Positions 1-8,157 of a stretch of 64,000 nt of DNA are shown here, piece by piece. This DNA is from Amycolatopsis decaplanina DSM 44594 (GTDB lineage Bacteria > Actinomycetota > Actinomycetes > Mycobacteriales > Pseudonocardiaceae), in assembly GCF_000342005.1 (NCBI RefSeq), contig NZ_AOHO01000077.1:1-64000 (forward strand), read 5' to 3'. Within the stretch, counting starts at the first letter, position 1, and each line of letters starts with the position of its first letter. The notes below the pieces were generated by a model, which saw only the letters and a program-made list of their open reading frames with translations, had not been told where the DNA came from and did not search any database. A program made the position numbers and the translations under genes.

Positions 1-67
1 AGCTAAGCCTGACAGCGCCGATGGTACTGCAACCGAAGGGTTGTGGGAGAGTAGGACACCGCCGGAC
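1..67 (+). rRNA. rrf: 5S ribosomal RNA, 3' part
   Basis: The first bases match the conserved 3' half of bacterial 5S rRNA: a GAUGGUACUGCAACC-like segment and the closing GUGGGAGAGUAGGACACCGCC helix strand, ending at about base 67. The 5' part lies before the window. A strong intrinsic terminator follows, as expected at the end of an rrn operon. The exact 3' end is estimated from the usual GCCGGAC ending. Confidence 0.9.
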
Positions 68-83
68 TAACTTTAAAGAAAAG

Positions 84-137
84 GGCTCGGGCCCCGGTCG
101 AGAACCATGAGTTCTCCCGGGGCCCGAGCCTTTTTAT
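84..137 (+). terminator. Intrinsic terminator of the rrn operon
   Basis: A 14-bp perfect stem (84-97 with 117-130), a two-base bulge, then a further 6-bp stem (100-105 with 111-116) closed by a 5-nt loop, followed directly by TTTTTAT. This is a textbook Rho-independent terminator placed 17 nt after the 5S end. Confidence 0.95.
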
Positions 138-146
138 ACCCGGGAA

Positions 147-202
147 CTCCGCAAGTAGGAGACTACTTGCGGAGGCGGGCCGCAAGTAGGTGACTAGTTG
201 CG
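147..202. repeat. Two tandem small palindromes (CGCAAnTAG family)
   Basis: Two hairpins follow each other. The first has 12-bp perfect arms at 147-158 and 163-174. The second has 9-bp arms at 181-189 and 194-202 with one mismatch. Both have the form CGCAAnTAG, four bases, CTAnTTGCG. A third member of the same family lies at 51813-51834. They sit between the rrn terminator and the 3' end of cobF, and the second overlaps the cobF stop region. Function unknown; an extragenic palindrome family is the simplest reading. Confidence 0.75.
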
Positions 203-964
203 GGCGGGGGCGGGACGGCGCAGGTGGTAGATGTCCATGATCCAGCCCTTGCGGGACCGCGCCGAAGCGCGGACGGAGCGGATCTCCGCGGCGAGGGCGG
301 CGGTAAGAGGGCCGGAGAGCAAGAGCTCGTCGGGCGTCCCGAGGTACGCGCCCCAGTAGATCTCCAGACCCGTGTCCACGAACCGCGAGAACGTGCACCC
401 CGCGTCCAGCATCACGAACACGTCGTCCACGTCCGCGGGCCAGCCCGCATCGAGGCGGCGGCCGGTGGTCACGAGCACCGGCCGCCCGATCTGGTTCATC
501 GTGGTCCGGTGCCGGGACGTCAGCGCGGCCACGCTGCTGATCCCGGGAACGACGTCGTACTCGAACTCGACGTTCCCCCTGGCGAGCACGGCGTCCAGCA
601 ACGCACACGTCGAGTCGTACAGCGCCGGGTCACCCCAGACGAGGAACGCGCCCCGCTCGTCCGGTCCGAGGGAAGCGATCATGGTCTCGTAGACGTCGGT
701 CCGGAGCCGGTGCCAGTCGGCGACGGCCTTCCGGTAGTCGTCCGGAGTACGGTCGCGTTCGGGGTCCGGTGCCCGTACGACGCGGTAGCCGGGCCGTTCG
801 ACGAACCGGTCGAGGATCTCCTGGCGCAGACCCACCAGATCCTGTTTCTCCGAGCCCTTGTCGAGGACGAAGAAGACATCGGTCTCGTTCAGCCGCCGGA
901 CGGCCTGGACGGTCAGGTGTTCCGGGTCGCCGGCGCCGATGCCGATGGCGGAGATCTTCCTCAT
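194..964 (-). CDS. cobF: Precorrin-6A synthase (deacetylating)
   Basis: A 256-residue SAM-dependent tetrapyrrole methylase-family protein. CobF methylates C-1 of precorrin-5 with loss of the C-20-derived acetyl unit in aerobic cobalamin synthesis. The N-terminus carries the SAM-binding loop GIGAGDPEHLT (residues 8-18), and a second family motif GDPALYDST is at 111-119. The ATG at 964 is chosen because it puts the methylase fold at the N-terminus as in the family; longer in-frame extensions run into the copper promoter region. The gene is divergent from copZ and stands alone, with no other cob gene nearby. Confidence 0.88.
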   Translation of the reverse strand: MRKISAIGIGAGDPEHLTVQAVRRLNETDVFFVLDKGSEKQDLVGLRQEILDRFVERPGYRVVRAPDPERDRTPDDYRKAVADWHRLRTDVYETMIASLGPDERGAFLVWGDPALYDSTCALLDAVLARGNVEFEYDVVPGISSVAALTSRHRTTMNQIGRPVLVTTGRRLDAGWPADVDDVFVMLDAGCTFSRFVDTGLEIYWGAYLGTPDELLLSGPLTAALAAEIRSVRASARSRKGWIMDIYHLRRPAPARN

Positions 965-999
965 TTCCGCAGTCTGCCCACACCCTCCGTGCATGCCCC

Positions 1000-1014
1000 T
1001 ACCCCCACGGGGTA
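1000..1014. promoter_or_regulatory. CsoR-type copper operator
   Basis: TACCCCCACGGGGTA is a near-perfect inverted repeat of the GC-rich type bound by CsoR repressors. It lies 47 nt before copZ and 36 nt before cobF, inside the divergent intergenic region. csoR is encoded at 3681-3962. The role in repressing copZ-copA is inferred from family knowledge; an effect on cobF is possible but unproven. Confidence 0.75.
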
Positions 1015-1060
1015 TAAAGGAAGTGATCGCTTCGCCTGTCCTGTAGAGGAGTTCGTACCG

Positions 1061-1267
1061 ATGGCCGAAACCACCTACACCGTCAAGGGCATGTCCTGCG
1101 GGCACTGCGCCTCCTCCGTCACCGAGGAGGTCAGCGGGATCGCGGGTGTCAGCGCCGTGAACGTGGACGTCGCCAGCGGCAAGGTCACCGTCACCAGCGA
1201 GTCGCCCCTTGACGTCCAAGCCGTGGACGCGGCCGTCACCGAGGCCGGTTACCAGCTCGTCTCGTGA
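1061..1267 (+). CDS. copZ: Copper chaperone, heavy-metal-associated domain
   Basis: A 68-residue single-domain HMA protein. The metal-binding MxCxxC motif is MSCGHC at residues 11-16, followed by the usual beta-alpha-beta-beta-alpha-beta pattern. It would carry Cu(I) in the cytoplasm to the CopA ATPase encoded two genes downstream. The ATG at 1061 has a GAGGAG-like ribosome site. The stop overlaps the next gene by GTGA, which suggests translational coupling. A CsoR-type operator lies upstream. Confidence 0.92.
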   Translation: MAETTYTVKGMSCGHCASSVTEEVSGIAGVSAVNVDVASGKVTVTSESPLDVQAVDAAVTEAGYQLVS

Positions 1268-1434
1268 GCACCGCCGTCAAGGTGTCGGCGTTCGCCGCGG
1301 CTCTGGTCGCGGTGTTCGCCGTCGCCTGGGCGATCGGCTCCGCCGTCGGGCCGCTGGACGAGGCACCGGCCCCGCCGGCGCCGACCGGCGTGCACGAGGG
1401 GCATCACGAAGGCCACTCGGGAGGTACGCCGTGA
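1264..1434 (+). CDS. Small membrane protein with His-rich tail in copper operon
   Basis: A 56-residue ORF starting at GTG 1264, with 4-nt GTGA overlaps to copZ in front and copA behind, so it is almost certainly translated. Residues 7-27 form one hydrophobic helix. A Pro/Ala linker follows, and the tail has four histidines in HEGHHEGH (residues 44-51), a plausible metal-binding patch facing the outside. I do not recognise a named family. Its place between chaperone and ATPase suggests a periplasmic-side copper acceptor or a CopA accessory; that is inference. Confidence 0.75.
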   Translation: MSTAVKVSAFAAALVAVFAVAWAIGSAVGPLDEAPAPPAPTGVHEGHHEGHSGGTP

Positions 1435-3680
1435 GTGCCGGGACATTCCAGCGTGTCGAACTGGCCATCGGCGGGATGACCTGCGCGTCCTGTGCCGCGC
1501 GGGTCGAACGCAAGCTGAACAAGGTCGACGGCGTCTCCGCCACGGTCAACTACGCCACCGAGAAGGCGCAGGTCGACTTCCCCGCCGCGCTCTCGGTCGA
1601 CGACCTCGTCGGCGTCGTCGAGTCCGCGGGCTACACGGCCCAGCCTCCCAAGCCCGACGAGGACGAAGACCAGACCGGGGCGCTTCGAACACGTCTCGTG
1701 GTTTCCGCCGTGCTCGCCGTGCCGGTGATCGTGACGGCGATGGTGCCGGCCTGGCAGTTCACCTACTGGCAGTGGGTCTCGCTGGTCCTGGCCGCACCGG
1801 TCGTCACCTGGGGCGCGTGGCCGTTCCACCGCCCCGCCTGGACGAACCTTCGCCATGGCGCCGCCACCATGGACACCCTGATCTCGCTCGGCGTCGCCGC
1901 CGCCACGCTCTGGTCGCTGTACGCGCTGCTGTTCGGCACCGCCGGGGTGCCCGGTATGCGGCACGGCTTCGAACTGACCATGGAACGCGGGTCCGGCGCG
2001 GGCAACCTCTACCTCGAGGTCGCCGCCGGGGTGACCACGTTCCTCCTCGCGGGCCGCTATTTCGAGGCCCGGTCCAAGCGCCGCTCCGGCGCCGCGCTGC
2101 GGGCGCTGCTCGAACTCGGCGCGAAGGACGTCGCGGTCCTCAGAGACGGTGTGGAGAGTCGTGTCCCGATCGGCGAGCTGAAGACGGGCGACGAGTTCGT
2201 CGTGCGGCCGGGGGAGAAGATCGCCACCGACGGTGTCGTGACCGACGGTGGGTCGGCCGTCGACCTGAGCATGCTGACGGGTGAAGCCGTCCCGGTCGAG
2301 GTGACCGCCGGGGACGCCGTCGCCGGCGGGACGGTCAACGCGGGCGGACGGCTCGTCGTCCGTGCCACCCGGATCGGCGCCGACACCCAGCTCGCGCGGA
2401 TGGCACGGCTGGTCGAGGACGCGCAGAACGGCAAGGCGCGGGTCCAGCGGCTCGCCGACCGGGTGTCGGCCGTGTTCGTCCCGGTGGTGATCGCGCTCGC
2501 GGTCGGCACGCTCGGCTTCTGGCTCGGGGCGGGCAGCGGCGCCGACGCCGCCTTCACCGCCGCCGTCGCGGTCCTGATCATCGCCTGCCCGTGCGCGCTC
2601 GGCCTGGCCACGCCGACGGCGCTGCTGGTCGGCACCGGCCGAGGCGCGCAACTGGGCATCCTCATCAAGGGCCCCGAGGTGCTCGAGTCCACTCGCGCGG
2701 TCGACACCGTCGTCCTGGACAAGACCGGCACGGTGACCGCCGGGAAGATGAGCCTCACCGACCTCCATGGCGCCACTTACAAGGATGCGGCCAAAAGCGG
2801 TCCCGACGAGAACAATGCAGCTGAGACCGAGGTCCTGCGGCTGGCGGCGGCGGTCGAACACGCTTCCGAGCATCCGATCGCCCGCGCGATCGTCGCGGCC
2901 GCCGAGGAGCGACTGGGCAAGTTGCCTCCGGTCGACGGGTTCCGCAACGTCGAGGGCCTCGGCGTCCTCGGCGAGGTCGAGGGCAAGACCGTCCTGGCCG
3001 GGCGGCCGGCTCTCCTCGACCAGCACGGCATCACCGTCGGCGACGAGTTCACCCAGGTCAAGACGGCCGCCGAAGACCTTGGCGCGACCGCGGTCGTCGT
3101 CGCCTGGGACGGCGAGGCGCGGGGTGTGGTCGTCGTCGCGGACACGGTCAAGCCGACGTCGGCCAAAGCCGTGGCGGAATTGAAGGCGCTCGGGCTCCGC
3201 CCTGTCCTGCTGACCGGCGACAACACCGGTTCCGCGAAGGCCGTCGCCGCCGAAGTGGGGATCGACGAGGTCGTCGCGGAGGTGCTGCCCGCCGACAAGG
3301 TCGACGTCGTCAAACGGCTACAGGCCGAAGGTCGCGTGGTCGCCATGGTCGGCGACGGCGTGAACGACGCGGCCGCGCTCGCACAGGCGGACCTCGGCCT
3401 CTCGATGGGGACGGGGACGGACGCCGCGATCGAAGCGGGCGACCTGACGCTGGTGCGTGGTGACCTGCGCGCGGCCGTGGACGCCATCCGGCTCTCGCGC
3501 CGCACGCTCGGCACGATCAAGGGCAACCTGTTCTGGGCGTTCGCCTACAACGTCGCCGCGCTGCCACTGGCCGCGCTCGGCCTGCTCAACCCCATGATCG
3601 CCGGAGCCGCGATGGCGTTCTCCTCGGTTTTCGTCGTCACCAACAGCCTGCGGCTGCGACGCTTCCGTGGGGTGGCCTGA
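1431..3680 (+). CDS. copA: Copper-translocating P-type ATPase
   Basis: A 749-residue P1B-type ATPase. It has an N-terminal HMA domain with MTCASC (16-21), the membrane CPC motif (about residue 386, in IACPCALGLATPTA), the phosphorylation site DKTGT (about 430), the P1B-specific SEHPIARA motif and the hinge GDGVNDAAAL (about 641). Eight membrane helices are expected. It exports Cu(I) from the cytoplasm. GTG 1431 is chosen because it overlaps the preceding stop and starts just before the HMA domain. It is the last gene of a CsoR-controlled operon and abuts the convergent csoR. Confidence 0.95.
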   Translation: MSAGTFQRVELAIGGMTCASCAARVERKLNKVDGVSATVNYATEKAQVDFPAALSVDDLVGVVESAGYTAQPPKPDEDEDQTGALRTRLVVSAVLAVPVIVTAMVPAWQFTYWQWVSLVLAAPVVTWGAWPFHRPAWTNLRHGAATMDTLISLGVAAATLWSLYALLFGTAGVPGMRHGFELTMERGSGAGNLYLEVAAGVTTFLLAGRYFEARSKRRSGAALRALLELGAKDVAVLRDGVESRVPIGELKTGDEFVVRPGEKIATDGVVTDGGSAVDLSMLTGEAVPVEVTAGDAVAGGTVNAGGRLVVRATRIGADTQLARMARLVEDAQNGKARVQRLADRVSAVFVPVVIALAVGTLGFWLGAGSGADAAFTAAVAVLIIACPCALGLATPTALLVGTGRGAQLGILIKGPEVLESTRAVDTVVLDKTGTVTAGKMSLTDLHGATYKDAAKSGPDENNAAETEVLRLAAAVEHASEHPIARAIVAAAEERLGKLPPVDGFRNVEGLGVLGEVEGKTVLAGRPALLDQHGITVGDEFTQVKTAAEDLGATAVVVAWDGEARGVVVVADTVKPTSAKAVAELKALGLRPVLLTGDNTGSAKAVAAEVGIDEVVAEVLPADKVDVVKRLQAEGRVVAMVGDGVNDAAALAQADLGLSMGTGTDAAIEAGDLTLVRGDLRAAVDAIRLSRRTLGTIKGNLFWAFAYNVAALPLAALGLLNPMIAGAAMAFSSVFVVTNSLRLRRFRGVA

Positions 3681-3962
3681 TCAGGACCGGACCAGCCGGG
3701 CGATGGCGTCGGAGGCCTCCCGGACCTTGAGGTCGGCCTCTTCACCGCCCGCGGCGGCGGCGTGGACCACGCAGGTGGCGAGGTGCTCGTCCAGCAGTTC
3801 GAGGGAGAACGACTGCAGCGCCTTGGTGGCCGCGGACACCTGGGTCAGGATGTCGATGCAGTACTTGTCCTCTTCCACCATCCGCTGCAAGCCGCGGATC
3901 TGTCCTTCGATCCGGCGCAGGCGCTTGAGATAGGCCTCCCGCTCGGTGCCGTAGCCCGTCAT
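3681..3962 (-). CDS. csoR: Copper-sensing transcriptional repressor CsoR
   Basis: A 93-residue all-helical CsoR/RcnR-family repressor. The Cu(I) ligand set Cys-His-Cys is present as C35, H60 and C64, matching the copper-sensing branch rather than the formaldehyde or nickel branches. It is convergent with copA, with stop codons adjacent. Its own promoter region holds a second operator-like palindrome at 4002-4020, so autoregulation is likely. Confidence 0.93.
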   Translation of the reverse strand: MTGYGTEREAYLKRLRRIEGQIRGLQRMVEEDKYCIDILTQVSAATKALQSFSLELLDEHLATCVVHAAAAGGEEADLKVREASDAIARLVRS

Positions 3963-4001
3963 TCCGCACCCGTTCTCTCGTCGTTACCGGTCATCGACCA
4001 C

Positions 4002-4020
4002 TATACCCTCCCCGCGTATA
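4002..4020. promoter_or_regulatory. Second CsoR-like operator, upstream of csoR
   Basis: TATACCC, five bases, GCGTATA form an imperfect inverted repeat 40 nt before the csoR start. It resembles the operator at 1000-1014 in having a C-rich centre with TA ends. Probably autoregulatory; weaker evidence than the first site. Confidence 0.5.
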
Positions 4021-4128
4021 TGTCCGGGGAAGTGAAATTCGCGGGTGCCAGGATGTCGAGGACGCTCCGGCGGCTCCGACTCCTGTGTGAGCGGTCGGGC
4101 ACCGGCCGGATGACCAGGAGGAACACCG

Positions 4129-4485
4129 ATGAAGTACATGATCATGATCACGATGAACCCCACCGCCTGGGACGCCCTCCCCGAAGAGGAGCGCAACGAG
4201 GTGGTCGCCCGCATCGACCCTTTCATGAAGAAGCTGACCGAGAGCGGCGAACTGCTCGGGACGCAGGCGCTGGGGGAGCCGAAGGAGAGCACGGTGGTCC
4301 GGGTGCGTGACGGCGTCCCGGTCGTCACCGACGGCCCGTACGCGGAGTCGAAGGAGTACCTGGCCGGCTTCTACCTGGTCGAATGCGACAGCAAGGAGCG
4401 GGCGATCGAGATCGCGGGCCAGATCCCGGACGCGCACATCAACGCGATGGAGATCCGGCCGGTGGTCTATTCCTCGGGGGTGTGA
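4129..4485 (+). CDS. YCII-domain protein (DGPF family)
   Basis: A 118-residue protein with a ferredoxin-like YCII fold. The family signature DGPYAESKE is near residues 67-75, and KYMIMI opens the first strand. Such proteins are common in actinomycetes, often next to ECF sigma factors, but none is nearby here. The ATG has a strong AGGAGG site. Biochemical role unknown. Confidence 0.85.
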   Translation: MKYMIMITMNPTAWDALPEEERNEVVARIDPFMKKLTESGELLGTQALGEPKESTVVRVRDGVPVVTDGPYAESKEYLAGFYLVECDSKERAIEIAGQIPDAHINAMEIRPVVYSSGV

Positions 4486-4541
4486 TTCAACCAGCCGGGC
4501 GCAGCCTGTCCGTTGAGGGTGGCGGCGGGGCGGGGCCCGGG

Positions 4542-5210
4542 CTAGGTGGCGGCCGCTTCGGTGCCGGTGCGGGCTTCGGGCCTGCTCCGGCGCTGAACGG
4601 GCACTTCCGGTTCCGGTGAGTCGGGCACGGCCAGTACCGACCCGGCTTCGGTGAGCAGTTCGCGGCAGCCGACCAGTTGTTTCAGCACGTCATCGCGCAG
4701 GCGGAGAGCCACGTCGGCTTTCTGCCGCGCCTCGGCGACGAGCCGCTCGCCCTCCGCGGCGGCGTCGTCGAGCAGTTTCCGCGCCCGCGCCTGCGCGGCT
4801 TCGTCCCGTGCGGCGAGCGCGCGCATCGCCTCCGCGCGGCGCAGTGACATGGCGCGCTCGAAGTCCTCGGCGATCCGCTTCCGTTCCGCCTCGGCCTTGG
4901 CTGCCTCTTCGGCGGCGCGCGCGGTGATGTCTTCGGCTTCCTCGCGGGTGAGTTCGAGCATCCGGCGCGATCGCTCCTGTAACGCGTCCGGCGCGATCGG
5001 CACGCGGCTGATCCGGTCGACGCTGGCCTTCAGTTCGCGATTTTCCTCTTGTGTGGCGGCGAGCTTCGCGGCGAGAGCCTCCCCGTGGCGGCGGGCTTCG
5101 TCGCGTTCGGCTGCCACTCGTCGTAGTTCGGCTTCCACCTCGCGAACGAATTCCCGGACCTGCGCGCGATTGAAACCACGCCACGCCAGATCGAAGCCGG
5201 GCATCTCCAT
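4542..5210 (-). CDS. DivIVA-domain coiled-coil protein
   Basis: A 222-residue protein beginning with a DivIVA-like membrane-anchoring segment (GFDLAWRGFNRAQVREFV, residues 4-21), followed by an early short coiled coil (25-65), a gap, and a long charged coiled coil rich in Ala, Glu and Arg (about 85-185). The tail is proline-rich and basic. In actinomycetes such proteins organise polar growth or the septum; this one is shorter than Wag31/DivIVA itself and is probably a paralogue. It has its own promoter region of 227 bp shared with the divergent next gene. Confidence 0.75.
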   Translation of the reverse strand: MEMPGFDLAWRGFNRAQVREFVREVEAELRRVAAERDEARRHGEALAAKLAATQEENRELKASVDRISRVPIAPDALQERSRRMLELTREEAEDITARAAEEAAKAEAERKRIAEDFERAMSLRRAEAMRALAARDEAAQARARKLLDDAAAEGERLVAEARQKADVALRLRDDVLKQLVGCRELLTEAGSVLAVPDSPEPEVPVQRRSRPEARTGTEAAAT

Positions 5211-5437
5211 TGGTCACCTCCACAGTGGTCGATGTGTCGCCGTTGGGCGGTTTCCTTTATCACACAGGGACTTTGCCACACGGGGCTTTCAACGACCAGT
5301 GTGCCTGAAGCCGCGACGACACGCGTCACGGGTGGGTGGTCTGTGCGCCGAACGGTCCGCGCAAGCGGGAAGAAGGGTGAAGCCCCCCGGCGATGGGAGA
5401 ATGGACGACCATCGCTTACCCCTGAGGAGGTGGCTGC

Positions 5438-6133
5438 GTGACGAGCAGCCGAATTCGGGTCCCTGGCTGGAATACGGCGACAGCGGCCGAAGGATATCGG
5501 CAGGTCAGGGAGAACATCGCGATCTTGCTCACGGATCACGCGGGCGCGGACGGGCGGGTCGTACCGGCTTGTCCACAGTGGACCGTGCGCGAGCTGATCG
5601 CGCATCTGACCGAGATCTGCGACCGGGTGATCACCCGGTTCGGTGGCGAGGCCTGCCCGGTTCCGGAGAGCGCGTCGGCCGCCGAATTGCTGAAGCTCTG
5701 GATCGAACGCGGTCCCGAGGCCGACACCCTCCTCGCCGCCGACGGCGACGGGAAGAGCCGCGGCGACATCATGGTGATGGACGCCTTCACCCACGAACTC
5801 GATCTCCGCTACGCGCTCGGCGCCCCGCCGCCCGAGGCGCACGCGGCCTGGCTGCGCGGCTTCGAAGTGCTCGTCAGCGGGCTCGGTGCCTCGCTGGGCA
5901 GGCACGGACTGCCCGGGATGCGGATCGAGACCGAGGGCGCGACCTGGATCGCCGGCACCGAGCCGGTCGCCGCGGTGCTTTCGGGCGCGCCCGTGGACCT
6001 GTACCGGACGCTCGCCGGGCGCCGGAGCCCGGCCCAGATCGCCGCCATGGACTGGCTGGGTGATCCCGGGCCGTGGATCCGGGCCTTCACCTGGGGACCG
6101 TTCGCCCCGCCGGACGAGGCGATCGAGCGGTGA
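5438..6133 (+). CDS. Maleylpyruvate isomerase-family mycothiol-dependent protein
   Basis: A 231-residue DinB-like/MDMPI-N protein. The pattern VPACPQWTVRELIAHL near residues 41-56 is the conserved metal-site region of the fold, with a second His in DAFTHELDLR. Family members use mycothiol, the actinobacterial thiol, as cofactor; the substrate is unknown. The GTG at 5438 follows CTGAGGAGG. It ends one base before the convergent copCD gene. Confidence 0.8.
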   Translation: MTSSRIRVPGWNTATAAEGYRQVRENIAILLTDHAGADGRVVPACPQWTVRELIAHLTEICDRVITRFGGEACPVPESASAAELLKLWIERGPEADTLLAADGDGKSRGDIMVMDAFTHELDLRYALGAPPPEAHAAWLRGFEVLVSGLGASLGRHGLPGMRIETEGATWIAGTEPVAAVLSGAPVDLYRTLAGRRSPAQIAAMDWLGDPGPWIRAFTWGPFAPPDEAIER

Positions 6134-7468
6134 TCAGCCGGTGGGGGACATCGAGGACAGTGCCGCGGCGAGCGCGAGCACCGCGGCCACGATCAGCACC
6201 TCGACCCCGACGCTGACCCGCAGTTTCCGCAGGTCGGCGGTCACCACGCCGGTGCCGCCGCGACCGGTGATCCCGCGGCGTACCGCGTTGCGGCTCATGT
6301 TCGCCACCAGCAGCAACGCGGCGAACCCGGTCAGCTTCAGCAGGAAGACGATGCCGTAGGCCGACGTCCAGAGCGCCTCCACCGACGGGACGAGCCGGAA
6401 GCCCAGGTAGGCGCCGCTGACCACCATGATCACGATCGACCAGGTGGCGATCGGGTGGAACCGCGCCAGCGCGGGCTCGGCCTCCGACGCGGAGTACCTG
6501 CCGCGCAGGAGCACGGCCAGCTGGATCAGCCCGCCCACCCAGACGGCCATCGCGCCGAAGTGCGCCAGGTCGGCGCTGACCGAGAGGAACATGATCTTGT
6601 CGGCCACCGCGTGCCCGGTCGCGGAGAAGCTCAGCATCACGATGAACCCGGCCGCGATGCCGAGGTTCTCGTAGCGCGACCGCAGCCGATCCGGCAGGTC
6701 GCCCGCGAGCAGCCGTCGCACGATCACGGCGAGCGCGCCGATCGCGGCCAGGCGCAGGAGCAGGAGCTTCCCGTACGCCACCCGCAGGGTCGCCTCGATC
6801 AGAGCCGGGTCGAAGATCGCGCCCGCCCCGCGGCCCGCGACGTACGGGCCTTGCAGCAGGAACCCGGCCACGGCCGTGACGCCCGAGAGCCACAGGCCCG
6901 CGGTGATCGGCTTCCGTGCCGCCGGATCGGTCCGGCCCCCCGGGCGGCAGACCAGCATGAACACCAGGCCGCCCAGCAGCGCGACACCGCCGAAGGAACC
7001 CCAGCGGAAGGTGGTGAACAGCGCGTCGGTCACCGGATCTGTCCCGGTGGAGGCGGACACCGCGCCCGCCGAGGTGATCAGGGGACCGGTGCCGATCACG
7101 AAGGCGATCGTGCCCCGCACCGGATGCGAGTCGGTCGAGACGAAGGCGTACTCGACGAGATAGCTGCCGTCGGGGAGATCGGGTTCGAGTTTGACGGCGA
7201 CCTCTTCGGCCACCTCGCCCGGCTGGAACACCGGACCGGACACCACGTCGGTGCCGTGGGCGTCGACGACCTTGATCGAGTTCGGCTGGATGCCGATGTT
7301 CTCCGACAGGGTGATCGAGACCTGCGCCGGCGCCGAGGTGAGCCGGGCGCCGTCGGCGGGGTTCGAGGAGAGGAGTTCGACATGGGCCGACGCCGGGGCC
7401 GCGGCGAGCACCGCGACCCCGAGCCACGCCGCCACCAGGGCCAGGAGCGCGAAGAGCCTCCTGGTCAC
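6134..7468 (-). CDS. CopC-CopD fusion copper resistance/import protein
   Basis: 444 residues. Signal peptide (about 1-28), then a CopC beta-barrel starting with the mature N-terminal HVELLSSNPADGA, where the first His binds Cu(II), and a second His in the DSHPVRG motif. A linker of about 30 residues leads to a CopD-like membrane domain with eight helices. Such fusions handle copper at the outer membrane face, usually for uptake or cuproenzyme maturation. Its start overlaps the stop of the upstream gene by ATGA, so the two form one operon. Confidence 0.88.
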   Translation of the reverse strand: MTRRLFALLALVAAWLGVAVLAAAPASAHVELLSSNPADGARLTSAPAQVSITLSENIGIQPNSIKVVDAHGTDVVSGPVFQPGEVAEEVAVKLEPDLPDGSYLVEYAFVSTDSHPVRGTIAFVIGTGPLITSAGAVSASTGTDPVTDALFTTFRWGSFGGVALLGGLVFMLVCRPGGRTDPAARKPITAGLWLSGVTAVAGFLLQGPYVAGRGAGAIFDPALIEATLRVAYGKLLLLRLAAIGALAVIVRRLLAGDLPDRLRSRYENLGIAAGFIVMLSFSATGHAVADKIMFLSVSADLAHFGAMAVWVGGLIQLAVLLRGRYSASEAEPALARFHPIATWSIVIMVVSGAYLGFRLVPSVEALWTSAYGIVFLLKLTGFAALLLVANMSRNAVRRGITGRGGTGVVTADLRKLRVSVGVEVLIVAAVLALAAALSSMSPTG

Positions 7469-8043
7469 GACGCCGCGGTCGCCAGCTCACGCCGGCTTTC
7501 GGGCGAGCACGTGCAGCCGGTCAGCTCCCGTTCGGCGGCGGAGGCCTTCCGGTGCACGATCATCGCGATGATCATCGGGATGGTGACGATCGTGTTGTAG
7601 AACAGGTGCAGTTCCACGCGCGGGATGAACAGCTGGATGATGCTGCTCGGCGCGGTGCCGCCGCCGAGGCGCCAGCCGGTCTGCGCCTGGATCAGCAGGA
7701 GCAGATGTTCGATGTGGTGCCAGAACTGCAGGCCGAGCGCCAGGTTCCACCACTGCCGCGAGCGGCCGGCGAAGCCCTTGCGCAGGGCGAACAGCGCGAT
7801 CAGCATGACGATGGCGTAGCCGTAGTGCAGCCATTCGGAGCTGATCAGCTTGGGGAAGGGGATGCCGAGCACGCCGCGGGCGTCCGCGGTCTTCCAGCCG
7901 AGGGCGTAGATCTGGAACGCCTGCACCAGGTGTTCAGTCCAGTGGGCCACCACGACCACCGCGAAGACGGCGAGCGACGCGCGGTGGTACTTCCCGTTGA
8001 GCGAGGCGAGCAGACCCGGACGATGGGGATCGAGTGCGGCCAT
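7465..8043 (-). CDS. His-rich multi-pass membrane protein coupled to CopC-CopD
   Basis: A 192-residue membrane protein with about five hydrophobic helices. Two HxxEH motifs stand out: HWTEHL near residue 34 and HHIEHL near residue 114, plus HLFYN in a late helix. Paired HxxEH motifs inside membrane helices suggest metal binding, which fits its translational coupling (ATGA) to copCD. The C-terminal tail has a CTC motif. I do not recognise the family; copper handling is inference from context. Confidence 0.7.
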   Translation of the reverse strand: MAALDPHRPGLLASLNGKYHRASLAVFAVVVVAHWTEHLVQAFQIYALGWKTADARGVLGIPFPKLISSEWLHYGYAIVMLIALFALRKGFAGRSRQWWNLALGLQFWHHIEHLLLLIQAQTGWRLGGGTAPSSIIQLFIPRVELHLFYNTIVTIPMIIAMIVHRKASAAERELTGCTCSPESRRELATAAS

Positions 8044-8157
8044 GAAGGGCTCCTAGGGCGAAAGACCGGCCGGTGACGGATGTCGACGATAACCCGCCCG
8101 CGGGCCGTTTCCTTACTCCAGATTGCTGATCCGACCAGCGGTATTACGCCGTATGGC

